Assembly: GCA_945860285.1 (NCBI GenBank)
Contig: CAMAQB010000018.1
Location: 1 to 44,249 of the forward strand
Source of the DNA: Akkermansia muciniphila
GTDB taxonomy: Bacteria; Verrucomicrobiota; Verrucomicrobiia; Verrucomicrobiales; Akkermansiaceae
Length of the DNA: 44,249 nucleotides
Direction: 5' to 3'
The notes below the pieces were generated by a model. The model was not told where the DNA came from. It was given only the letters and a program-made list of their open reading frames with translations, and ran no database searches. A program made the position numbers and the translations under genes. The stretch's first letter is position 1. Every line of letters begins with the position of its first letter. Below are positions 26,404 through 36,394 of the stretch, in pieces.

Positions 26404-27123
26404 TTAGGTGTTGGTGAGTGCGGCGAGCCATGTGTCGAGTTCGCGGTGGAGTTGTTGCTCAAGGAATGATTGGAATGCGGGCAGGTTGTCCTGATCGGCG
26501 GCTTCGAGGGCTTGGTAGTAGGCGATGCGTTCCGCAGGGGAAATCGAAACCGGTGGATAACCGGCGGCCAACAAAATGAAGTTCATCGCCAAGCGCGCGC
26601 TGCGGCCATTGCCATCGGCGAACGGGTGAATGCGCGTGATTCCATGATGCAACGCAGCGGCTTTGCTGAGAGGATCGGTTATTGCCGCCACCTCCGCAAA
26701 GAGCTGTTCCATCAGTTCGGGGACCTTGACGGCATTCGGAGGAACAAGGAGAGAGCCGGAAATTCGCACCGCGCCACTGCGGTAACTGCCGGCGTATTGG
26801 TCCTCAACACGGGTCAGCACGATGCGGTGAATGGAGAGCAGGTCGGTATCGGTGAGTTGCGATGCCTTAGCCGCAAGAGTCTTCACATGTTCCCAGGCCT
26901 TTTCCAAATTGATTGCCTCGATATGATCCTTGAGCGGCTTGCCGGAAATGGTGATGCCTTGGGCAAGAACCAGGTCCGTCTCGCGCAGCGTCAGCGAATT
27001 GCCCTCGATGCTGTTCGACTCATAGATCATGTTCGTGTCCCAAGCCGCCGAAAGACTCGCCACCGCGGCCGCGGCAAGCGGACGCAGGGACTTGAGTGTT
27101 TCGAGCTTTGCGGAGAGGGACAT
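26404..27123 (-). CDS. fic: Fic-domain AMP-transferase with an N-terminal inhibitory helix
   Basis: Fic enzymes transfer AMP (sometimes other groups) to target side chains. The 239-residue protein has the catalytic motif HPFADGNGRSAR with His166, Asp170, Asn172, Arg174 and Arg177, matching HxFx(D/E)GNGRxxR exactly. Upstream, SNSIEGN (Ser36-Glu40-Gly41) fits the (S/T)xxxE(G/N) inhibitory motif, so the protein is a self-inhibited class II Fic. It lies 45 bp after dnaK and before groES on the same strand, with no terminator behind dnaK. Degenerate GTGATCAGTG repeats flank it, suggesting a cassette inserted into the cluster. Hsp70 or GroEL as target is a hypothesis from position. Confidence 0.92.
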   Translation of the reverse strand: MSLSAKLETLKSLRPLAAAAVASLSAAWDTNMIYESNSIEGNSLTLRETDLVLAQGITISGKPLKDHIEAINLEKAWEHVKTLAAKASQLTDTDLLSIHRIVLTRVEDQYAGSYRSGAVRISGSLLVPPNAVKVPELMEQLFAEVAAITDPLSKAAALHHGITRIHPFADGNGRSARLAMNFILLAAGYPPVSISPAERIAYYQALEAADQDNLPAFQSFLEQQLHRELDTWLAALTNT

Positions 27124-27129
27124 GGTGGA

Positions 27130-27166
27130 AGTGACGAGTGATCAGTGAGAAATGATCAATGGGGAA
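27130..27166. repeat. GTGATCAGTG-type repeat on the 5' side of fic
   Basis: AGTGACGAGTGATCAGTGAG, then AAATGATCAATGGGGAA, matches the element at 26287-26324 in the same orientation and fills the dnaK-fic gap. Confidence 0.6.
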
Positions 27167-27168
27167 CA

Positions 27169-29352
<2,184 letters not shown>

Positions 29353-29386
29353 CTACTAACTTCGCGCCCCGCCACCCGCAAAATCA

Positions 29387-29476
29387 GGGCAGATGTCAGA
29401 GTGGTCGAATGAGCACGCTTGGAAAGCGTGTGTAGCAGCAATGTTACCGAGGGTTCGAATCCCTCTCTGTCCGCCA
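29387..29476 (+). tRNA. tRNA-Ser(GGA)
   Basis: The acceptor GGGCAGA pairs with TCTGTCC (one G-T pair). The anticodon arm is CACGC-TTGGAAA-GCGTG with anticodon GGA. A long variable arm, TGTAGCAGCAATGTTACC, marks a class II tRNA. The T arm GAGGG-TTCGAAT-CCCTC is perfect and GCCA ends the gene with CCA encoded. Nothing else is visible between here and 29620. Confidence 0.96.
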
Positions 29477-29620
29477 TTTTTCAAAACCCACGCCAATTTG
29501 CGCAGTCAAAAGCTGTGAATCAACCCAGCGCTCAGGGATTGCCCCCCCTGAACAGTTCGAGCCGCGGGACAGCCCCTAGATCATCGCAGGCAATTTCTCT
29601 CATACCGCGCGGGAATGATA

Positions 29621-30076
29621 TTAGAGGAAGGGATTGATGGCAGTGATGCCATCGATGCCTGCAAAGTCCTTTGCATTTTCGGTGAGTATGGTGGGGATTC
29701 CTTCGCGGAGCATGAGTGCGGCAAGTTGGCAGTCATAATAGTTCTGGCGTGTTACATTGCCCGCTACGCAGAGGTCGAGTGTGTGGTGAACGCTTTCCAG
29801 AGTGAGCGGAAGCACGGTCAACCCGCGCAGGCGGGACAGGGAAAGGATTTTTTCACGTGCCAAGCTGGGGCTATCCGGCGGCTGATTTTTGGGGCCCGTG
29901 AGATTCGGATACATTTCCGCCAGATTTTGCACGGAGACAAACAATTCCACATCAGGACGGTGGCGAAGGGAAAGCACTGATCTTGCTTGACCGTGGCGCG
30001 CATCCGCCGCCAGCGTGGCGTAGATCAGCACGTTGGTGTCGACCAAAACACGGCCTTTCACCTCCTCAACGCTCAT
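29621..30076 (-). CDS. PIN-domain toxin (VapC-like ribonuclease)
   Basis: The 151-residue protein has the PIN-domain acidic set that binds Mg or Mn for RNA cleavage: Asp13 in VLVDTNVLIYA, Glu54 in VQNLAEMYPNL, Asp115 in NYYDCQLAALM and Asp137 in TENAKDFAGI. It overlaps the upstream antitoxin gene by 11 bp, typical of type II toxin-antitoxin pairs. The toxin would be neutralised by direct binding to the ribbon-helix-helix partner. The RNA target is unknown. Confidence 0.88.
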   Translation of the reverse strand: MSVEEVKGRVLVDTNVLIYATLAADARHGQARSVLSLRHRPDVELFVSVQNLAEMYPNLTGPKNQPPDSPSLAREKILSLSRLRGLTVLPLTLESVHHTLDLCVAGNVTRQNYYDCQLAALMLREGIPTILTENAKDFAGIDGITAINPFL

Positions 30077-30275
30077 AGGTTTCCTCCCGGCTGAAGCGCC
30101 CGACGAAATGCCCGCTGGAAGTCACGACATCATCGTCCACTGCAATCCTCTTATGCAAAAATTCCTCCAACGCCATTTCGATGATCTGACTGCGCGAGCG
30201 TCGCTCCTCCAAACCGTAACGATTCAAATCCTCCAGGAGCTGGTCGTCGATTGTAGCACTGATATGTGATTTCAT
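30066..30275 (-). CDS. Ribbon-helix-helix antitoxin
   Basis: The 69-residue protein begins KSHISATIDDQLLEDLNRYGLEERRSRSQIIEMALEEFL, an RHH DNA-binding fold (strand, helix, SRSQII turn, helix). A flexible toxin-binding tail rich in acidic residues and ending GRFSREETYER follows. It should repress its own promoter, and a perfect palindrome lies within the promoter just upstream. The ATG at 30275 coincides with the predicted transcription start, so the mRNA may be leaderless. The PIN toxin gene overlaps its end. Confidence 0.87.
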   Translation of the reverse strand: MKSHISATIDDQLLEDLNRYGLEERRSRSQIIEMALEEFLHKRIAVDDDVVTSSGHFVGRFSREETYER

Positions 30276-30281
30276 AACATG

Positions 30282-30310
30282 ACAGTATTACACACGATAG
30301 ATCGTGTCAA
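30282..30310 (-). promoter_or_regulatory. Toxin-antitoxin promoter with an embedded palindromic operator
   Basis: On the minus strand a perfect -35 TTGACA (30305-30310) and a -10 TACTGT (30282-30287) are 17 bp apart. The spacer holds most of the palindrome ACACGATCTATCGTGT (30292-30307), 7-bp arms around a 2-bp centre. An RHH repressor bound there would block RNA polymerase. Transcription should begin about at the start codon. Confidence 0.75.
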
Positions 30311-30547
30311 TTCCAATGTTCAAAAACTCGGGAGAGTCGGAAGCAGGCGGCAGAGATCAATCGAAAAGGATGACGGACCACAATCGGGACGCGAGAATGA
30401 CCAGTCCTACGATCAAAACATCACCATCCGCCAGCGTCCCTCCCTGTCCGCGCGGGAATGAATTTGAATCATGCGGCAATTTCCCGGCATCACGTTGCGG
30501 ATTATGCGTGCCTTATTGGAAAAAATCTGCTTTGTTGGTGACACCCC

Positions 30548-31924
30548 ATGCCTCAAAAACCCACAGAACAGGTTGTTCTCATTGTCGATCAGGAGATCGA
30601 ATTCCTTGATTGGGCTACGAAACACCTCGCCGCCAAGGATCTGAAAATCCTTCGCACCGACAACGCGGAAAACGCGGTGAAAATCACCGGCAAAACCCAC
30701 ATCGATGTGGTGCTGTCGTCGATCGACCTGCAACCCTTCGACGGCATGGAGTTGCTGGGAAAAATCAAGGCGCAGTCGCCGTCCACGCTGGTCATTTTGA
30801 TCGCAGGATTTCCCACCACCGGCCAGGTGATCGAGGCGACCCAGCGGGGCGCGCATGATGTCCTACGCAAGGAGTCGCTGGCCTTCGAACTGCGCCCGGT
30901 GTTGGAATCGGCGCTGCAGCTTGCCGAGGACCGCCGCGCCGCCGACACCAGCCCCAGCATACACCCCTCGTATGACGGTCGCGTGAAAATCATCGGCGTT
31001 TCCCGCGCGTTGCAGGATGTGTTCAAAATCGTCGGCCGCGTCGCCCGATCGGACGCGCCGGTTTTGGTTTCCGGCGAAAGCGGTTCGGGCAAGGAGCTGA
31101 TCGCCAAGGCCATCCACGAATACTCGCCGCGTCGATTGAAGGAAATGATTCCGCTGAATTGCGGGGCGATTCCCGAAAATCTGCTCGAGTCGGAATTGTT
31201 CGGCCACGAAAAAGGCTCGTTCACCGGTGCCATCGCGCGGCGGGCCGGACGTTTCGAACAAGCGGATGGCGGCACGTTGTTTCTCGATGAAATCGGCGAC
31301 ATGCCGCTTTCGATCCAAGTCAAGCTGTTGCGGGTTTTGCAGGACGGCTCATTCTCGCGTGTCGGTTCCAACGAGACCCTGACCAGCGACGTGCGCATCA
31401 TCACTGCCACTCACAAGGATCTGGCGAGCGAAGTTGCCGCGGGGCGTTTCCGCGAGGACTTGTACTACCGTCTCAACGTCGTGGAAGTCCGCATCCCGCC
31501 GCTGCGGGACCGCAAGGAGGACATTCCGCTGCTGGCCGAATATTTTCTCCAGAAAATCACCCGCAAGAACGGCATGGCCCGCATCCTTCTCTCGCAGGAG
31601 GCGATCGCGGCGATGCAGTCGCACAACTGGCCCGGCAATGTGCGCGAACTCGAGAACACCATCGCCCGCGCCTGCGCTCTGGCTTCGTCCTCGGTGCTGC
31701 TGCCTGCCGACATCCCGCTGGCCACTTCAACGATCGCCTCGCGCATCAAACTCGACGATGCCATCGACCGCATCCTCAATTCCGCGCCGTCGGGCAACAT
31801 CATCAACTGGGTGATTTCCCAACTCGCCCAACGCGCTGTTGAACTTTCCGATAGCGACTTGAAACAAACCTCGATCAACCTGGGCATCAGCCAGCAGGAG
31901 TTGAAAAAAATCCTGGCTCCCTAA
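30548..31924 (+). CDS. Sigma-54 enhancer-binding regulator (NtrC type) with a non-phosphorylatable receiver
   Basis: The 458-residue regulator has a receiver-like domain (residues 8-120), a AAA+ ATPase and a C-terminal Fis-type helix-turn-helix (DLKQTSINLGISQQELKKI). The AAA+ part carries Walker A GESGSGKE from Gly176, the sigma-54 contact GSFTGA (223-228, Ala replaced by Ser) and GGTLFLDEIGDMP. The receiver is degenerate: the phospho-acceptor Asp is Ser58 (DVVLSSIDLQPFDG), the acidic pair is Asp14-Gln15, and the conserved Thr is Ile85, while Lys108 remains. It probably responds to something other than phosphorylation. upp starts 5 bp later. No kinase gene is adjacent. Confidence 0.9.
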   Translation: MPQKPTEQVVLIVDQEIEFLDWATKHLAAKDLKILRTDNAENAVKITGKTHIDVVLSSIDLQPFDGMELLGKIKAQSPSTLVILIAGFPTTGQVIEATQRGAHDVLRKESLAFELRPVLESALQLAEDRRAADTSPSIHPSYDGRVKIIGVSRALQDVFKIVGRVARSDAPVLVSGESGSGKELIAKAIHEYSPRRLKEMIPLNCGAIPENLLESELFGHEKGSFTGAIARRAGRFEQADGGTLFLDEIGDMPLSIQVKLLRVLQDGSFSRVGSNETLTSDVRIITATHKDLASEVAAGRFREDLYYRLNVVEVRIPPLRDRKEDIPLLAEYFLQKITRKNGMARILLSQEAIAAMQSHNWPGNVRELENTIARACALASSSVLLPADIPLATSTIASRIKLDDAIDRILNSAPSGNIINWVISQLAQRAVELSDSDLKQTSINLGISQQELKKILAP

Positions 31925-31929
31925 AAACC

Positions 31930-32547
31930 ATGTTTCAGGAAATCTCCCATCCGCTGATCGCCCACGAAATGGGAATCCTCCGTCAGAAGGATTGCCCGCC
32001 TGCGTTGTTCCGTCAGAGCGTCCGACGCGTGGCCGCGCTGATGACACCTTACATCTGCGAATCCTTCGCCACCTCGGCCTACGAAATCGAAACTCCGCTG
32101 GAAACAACCACGGCTCGACGCCTGCAACACGATGTCGTGCTCGTGCCGATCCTGCGCGCCGGGTTGGGATTTCTCGACGGCTTTCTCGACATGTTGCCGC
32201 ATGCGATCGTCGCCCACATCGGCCTCCGGCGCAATGAAGAGACACTGCAACCGCACACCTACTATTCCAACCTGCCGTTGGCGGTGGAGAGTGCCGAAAT
32301 CATTTTGCTCGACCCGATGCTCGCGACCGGCGGCTCGGCGGTGGAGGCGGTGAAACAACTGCGCGATGCCGGGGCGAAAAACATCCGCTTCGCCTGCCTG
32401 GTCGCGGCGCCGGAAGGCGTTGCATATTTTACCAAAGCATGGCCTGACGTGCCGGTTCACGCCGCCGTGCTCGACCGCTGCCTCAACGAAAAAGGCTACA
32501 TTCTCCCCGGCTTGGGCGATGCCGGCGACCGCTTGTTCGGCACCTGA
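31930..32547 (+). CDS. upp: Uracil phosphoribosyltransferase
   Basis: The 205-residue salvage enzyme makes UMP from uracil and PRPP. The PRPP loop is ILLDPMLATGGSAVEAV, VPILRAGLGFLDGFLD lies in the core, and GLGDAGDRLFGT at the C-terminus forms the uracil-binding hood. The start lies 5 bp after the regulator stop, so the two are co-transcribed, a pairing with no obvious functional logic. A CACTGA palindrome lies downstream, between upp and the convergent glycosidase gene. Confidence 0.95.
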   Translation: MFQEISHPLIAHEMGILRQKDCPPALFRQSVRRVAALMTPYICESFATSAYEIETPLETTTARRLQHDVVLVPILRAGLGFLDGFLDMLPHAIVAHIGLRRNEETLQPHTYYSNLPLAVESAEIILLDPMLATGGSAVEAVKQLRDAGAKNIRFACLVAAPEGVAYFTKAWPDVPVHAAVLDRCLNEKGYILPGLGDAGDRLFGT

Positions 32548-32596
32548 ATACGGAGTAGTCCATAGTTGGGGCTGCACATGGTTGGACAGTCTGATC

Positions 32597-32675
32597 GAAC
32601 CACTGAGGACACTGACACCCACTGAGGTCACTGATTGATTTCCATTTTCAGTGCTTTCAGTGGATCTCAGTGGAA
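32597..32675. repeat. CACTGA palindrome, second copy, between convergent genes
   Basis: GAACCACTGAGGACACTGAC and CCCACTGAGGTCACTGA on the left are mirrored by TTTCAGTGCTTTCAGTGG and ATCTCAGTGGAATCAG on the right, imperfectly. It shares the CCACTGAG words with the 4142-4261 palindrome and again lies between convergent genes. Confidence 0.75.
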
Positions 32676-32692
32676 TCAGCCCGACAACCGAA

Positions 32693-32812
32693 GTTTAACC
32701 ACAGATTGCACAGATTTAACAGATTATAAAACCATTTCAGTCCAATTCTCTATTTCTAGAATGGTGAACCCTAATTTTCAAAAAAATCTGCGTAATCTGC
32801 GGTTCGAATTTT
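32693..32812. repeat. ACAGATT palindrome between convergent genes
   Basis: TTTAACCACAGATTGCACAG and ATTTAACAGATT on the left are mirrored by AAATCTGCGTAATCTGCGGT on the right, with a loop of about 50 bases. This is a different word family from its CACTGA neighbour but has the same architecture. The rest of 32813-32920 shows only GTGGTTCTC-like debris. Confidence 0.75.
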
Positions 32813-32920
32813 GTTGGTGATAAGACTACCTCGGATTTCAGGATCAGTGGTTCTCTGAGTCCTGAGATTTCAAAGTCTCGAGTTGTCGTCCAGGCCGCAG
32901 ACAATTAAAAAAAACGCCCG

Positions 32921-35332
32921 TCACTCCGGAAAAATCCATCGACTGTCGAAGTCCTGGATCGTCTCGCCCTTCTGGATTTTCCAATAACGATCCACATAGC
33001 GTTCCACTCCCTTGCGGTAGCTCAGCTCCATGTTGCCTTTGCGCGTCCATTGAAAACGAACCTCGCTCACATCGGACGGCAGTTCGATCACGCGGTCCTT
33101 GGCCTCCACGGCCTTGCCATCCGCGACGGCGGAACGCAGTTCGACAAACCAGGGGATGTGGAATCGCAGGCCGGCGGGAGCCTTGCGCCATTGTGCTTCG
33201 AATTTTAGAGTCGCGCCTTCTTCCGTTGCATCAAGCGTGTAGGAAACAGGACCGTAATCGGTGGGGGCTTGTTTGACTTTCACACTTCGACCGGCGACCA
33301 GCCATTCGGGTGAAAGGGCCGATGCCAGATGCAGCAGTGGTTCCTGCATGTCCTCGCGGACCAGCATGTTGCGCAGGCACTCGTTGTAGCGTGCGGCGCA
33401 CCATCCGTGCGGCGGGTAGTTGTTGTGGAAATTGCGGTCGCGCCAAGCCCAGATGTCGTATTCAAATCCGGTGTGGGTGCTGCCGGTGTGGACCAGGAAG
33501 GAATAAAAATCGGTAACCACCTCGCGGTCCATCCCCAGCGCAAGCAAGGTCTGCAACACCTGGAATGTTTCGTAGTGATGGATCACGGTGTGCTCAGGCT
33601 TCGACCAATCGGCGGCTTTGCCCTCCTTGCTCTTCAGCACTTTGTAGGCATTGTGTTCGTAGGTCATGATCCCTTCCTGATAGGCGTAGTTGCGCACCGT
33701 TTGCACCGTGTTTTTCACCATCGGATCCGCGGCGCTGATGACACCGAAAGGATACACTCCGCCCGAGGCGTTCTCCCAGTCCATGCCGGCCAATGGGTCG
33801 TCGAGACCCGGAGGAATGTAACCACCGGTGCGATCGGTGATGTTCTTGAGCCGGGTCAGAAACTTCGCCTTGTAGGCATCGTGCAGTTTGCGGAAACGCG
33901 CGGCATCGGCATTCCTGCCCACGGCGGTGGCGAGTTCGACGGCATCCTGCAATCCGCGCAACACCCAGAAGCTGTGTCCGGTGTAATGGCCGTCGATGCG
34001 CTCGTTGTCATAGGGCCCGGCCGCCGGCCAGAGTCCCCAGGGATCGGTTGCGATTTCTTTTTCGAGAATCTTGATGTGCGGGGGCACTGCGGCATAGACC
34101 CGTTCGACAAACGCCTGGTCGCCGGTGATCCGATAGTGTGCGGCCAGTGTCCACAAAGCCTGACCCCATGCGTCGGGATGGGTGCAGCGCAATCCGGTGA
34201 TCGCGCCTTTTTCATTTTTCAACAACACATGGGTGATGCACTCCTCGGCGATCTTCGGCAATCCCAGCATGTCGTAGGTGTGAATGATGAATGCGGCATC
34301 ACGTGAGAAAAAGTCATCGTACTGTACGTCGCTGACCGTCTGGATCCAGGTTTTGCGGTCCTGTTCGAGGTCGCGCGCCATCAAGTCATACATCAGCGAT
34401 GCCTTCTGCATTTCCATCACCTTCTGCTCGGGAACTTCCAGCACCGCTCCCTGGTTCAGTTGTTCAAGCCAGAACTTGTTGCTGCGTTCAAGGTAATCGT
34501 CGAATCCGGCATCGGCGACTTCCTTGATGCGTTTGGCACGATCGTCCGCCACCGGCACGAAGGGAACGACGATGTCCACCGAAGCCGACTGTCCGGCCGC
34601 CAGTTGAATGACAAACTCGAAGGGTTCCACGTTGGCCGGAGCGTCGATCACCTTCCAGCCCGAATCGTCAGGACGATAGCGGAAGATCAGGTGCTTGCTG
34701 TCGGTGCGGTGAACTTCGCCGGCATTGCGGACCTCGGTCGGCTCCCACAATTTCCACGGCTGCCATGTTTTCTGATCGATGAATTGATTGGCCCACCACA
34801 TCGGTTTGGTGCGATCGAACAACGGATGCCGCCACGCTCCCTCGTGCTCATAAACCCGGGCACCGATCGCGGCGCGCTGCTCCGTTTTGCCGGGATTGGT
34901 TGCGGTGATCCGGAAAAAACCTAACAAATTTCCGTGCGGATCAAGCGCCACCGGAGCGGCGAACGATTTCACGCGGTATTCAATCCCGTCGAGCAGGGAA
35001 CTGTATTGGATCACCGGGAGGAAGCCCTTTTCCAGAGTCCTGACCCTGCTGTTCAATGGTTTGAGCGGCGTACCAGCTGTCAGGGTCAATTCACCCCAGT
35101 TGCCGCTGAAGGCCCCGTCGGCGGTCAGTTGAAAGGCCTTGGGCGCATCCATGAAGCCGATCGCATCACTGGGGTTGAGAAAATAGTTGAAGGGAGCCTG
35201 CAAATCACGACTGCGCTCATCGGTGCGCGGATCATCGAGATACCCTTGGGCGGCAAGGAGTGGTGAGGCGCCGAATCCAAAAAGGCAGCAAAGCTGCCAG
35301 CCACAAAAAATCGAAAGGCGATGTTTGTTCAT
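32921..35332 (-). CDS. Secreted six-hairpin glycosidase-like protein
   Basis: From the ATG at 35332 (803 residues) a signal peptide (RLSIFCGWQLCCLFGFGASPLLAA) leads to an N-terminal beta domain of about 270 residues. An (alpha/alpha)6 barrel follows, with DDFFSRDAAFIIHTYDMLGLP, CTHPDAWGQALWTLAAHYRITGD, GLWPAAGPYDNERIDGHYTGHSFWVLRGLQDAV and HYETFQVLQTLLAL, and then a C-terminal beta domain. The layout is that of amylo-alpha-1,6-glucosidase and GH63-type enzymes acting on polysaccharides. The substrate cannot be read and the exact glycoside hydrolase family is unassigned. It is divergent from another secreted protein gene. Confidence 0.82.
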   Translation of the reverse strand: MNKHRLSIFCGWQLCCLFGFGASPLLAAQGYLDDPRTDERSRDLQAPFNYFLNPSDAIGFMDAPKAFQLTADGAFSGNWGELTLTAGTPLKPLNSRVRTLEKGFLPVIQYSSLLDGIEYRVKSFAAPVALDPHGNLLGFFRITATNPGKTEQRAAIGARVYEHEGAWRHPLFDRTKPMWWANQFIDQKTWQPWKLWEPTEVRNAGEVHRTDSKHLIFRYRPDDSGWKVIDAPANVEPFEFVIQLAAGQSASVDIVVPFVPVADDRAKRIKEVADAGFDDYLERSNKFWLEQLNQGAVLEVPEQKVMEMQKASLMYDLMARDLEQDRKTWIQTVSDVQYDDFFSRDAAFIIHTYDMLGLPKIAEECITHVLLKNEKGAITGLRCTHPDAWGQALWTLAAHYRITGDQAFVERVYAAVPPHIKILEKEIATDPWGLWPAAGPYDNERIDGHYTGHSFWVLRGLQDAVELATAVGRNADAARFRKLHDAYKAKFLTRLKNITDRTGGYIPPGLDDPLAGMDWENASGGVYPFGVISAADPMVKNTVQTVRNYAYQEGIMTYEHNAYKVLKSKEGKAADWSKPEHTVIHHYETFQVLQTLLALGMDREVVTDFYSFLVHTGSTHTGFEYDIWAWRDRNFHNNYPPHGWCAARYNECLRNMLVREDMQEPLLHLASALSPEWLVAGRSVKVKQAPTDYGPVSYTLDATEEGATLKFEAQWRKAPAGLRFHIPWFVELRSAVADGKAVEAKDRVIELPSDVSEVRFQWTRKGNMELSYRKGVERYVDRYWKIQKGETIQDFDSRWIFPE

Positions 35333-35511
35333 GAGAATGGAGGAGCGGATGAAAATCACCGGAAGCTGGCTTGGCAGTAGGCGGATGGACTAGCCATCGT
35401 TGAAAAAACATGCAAACTCAAGAAGAAAAACTTCCGCATCAGTGATCGGGCGAGTTTTGTCTTCCCAATGGTCCGGCCGATTCCCATACTGACGCGAGTC
35501 CCGCCAACGCC

Positions 35512-36369
35512 ATGAAAAACACCGCGAATTTTTTCCCGAAAATTTTCCTCTCCGCCCTGTCACTGCTCTGCTTTCCCGGCACGGCAGCGGAAACCAACGA
35601 ATTTTTCGCGATGGACACCATCGCCCGCGGCCGACCTGCGGAAGTCGTGCCGTTGTTGAAAGAACTGGGGTATTCCGGACTCGGTGGCGCGGTCGGTGAC
35701 GGCGAAATGGCGGTGGCCTTGAAAGCCGCCGGATTGCGCTACTACAATGGTTATCTAACCATTTCGTTCGATGCGGAAAAACCGGCGCTGGATGACAAAC
35801 TGCGCCAGCAGATCGAGGCGATGAAAGGACACGACGCCGCATTGTGGCTGGCCGTGGACAAGGTCCGCAAGAACAACCAGGCCTATGCGAATTCATCAGC
35901 CGATGCCGACGACACCGTGTGCGCCAAACTCCGCGAGATCGCTGCTTTCGCCGGGCCGCGCGGTGTGAAAATCGCGCTCTATCCACACACTTCGACATGG
36001 TTGGAGAAAGTCGAGGTCGCCACGCGCATCGCCGACAAAATCAACAGTCCCGAAGTGGGAATGACATTCAACCTTTGTCACTGGCTGAAAGTGGAAGGTA
36101 GCGAAACCGATCCGATGCCGGTGCTGAAAGCCTCACTGCCACGGCTGATGTTCGTGACCATCAACGGTGCGGATGGTGGCGACACCCGCGCGATGGGCTG
36201 GGATCGATTGATCCAACCGCTGGGACAGGGAAGTTATGATGTCGCGGCTTTCGTGAAAGGCGTTCGCGCCGCCGGCTACAAAGGCCCGGTTGGTTTCCAA
36301 GGATACGGCATTCAAGCCGCGCCGCGCGAAGTGCTGAAAAAAACCATGGAGGCCTGGAAGGGTTTCTGA
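35512..36369 (+). CDS. Secreted sugar phosphate isomerase/epimerase-like TIM-barrel protein
   Basis: A signal peptide (FFPKIFLSALSLLCFPGTAAE) precedes a xylose isomerase-like TIM barrel. Visible strands and loops are VVPLLKELGYSGLGGAV, KIALYPHTSTWLEKVEVATRIADKI, VGMTFNLCHWLKVEG and PVGFQGYGIQ. Potential metal ligands are in YPHT, FNLCHW and the late VTINGADGG. Length is 285 residues. Secreted relatives are common in polysaccharide-degrading Verrucomicrobia and Planctomycetes and may act on free sugars. It shares the 179-bp divergent region with the glycosidase. Confidence 0.85.
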   Translation: MKNTANFFPKIFLSALSLLCFPGTAAETNEFFAMDTIARGRPAEVVPLLKELGYSGLGGAVGDGEMAVALKAAGLRYYNGYLTISFDAEKPALDDKLRQQIEAMKGHDAALWLAVDKVRKNNQAYANSSADADDTVCAKLREIAAFAGPRGVKIALYPHTSTWLEKVEVATRIADKINSPEVGMTFNLCHWLKVEGSETDPMPVLKASLPRLMFVTINGADGGDTRAMGWDRLIQPLGQGSYDVAAFVKGVRAAGYKGPVGFQGYGIQAAPREVLKKTMEAWKGF

Positions 36370-36394
36370 CGGACGGGCAGGACGTTCACCGGTC

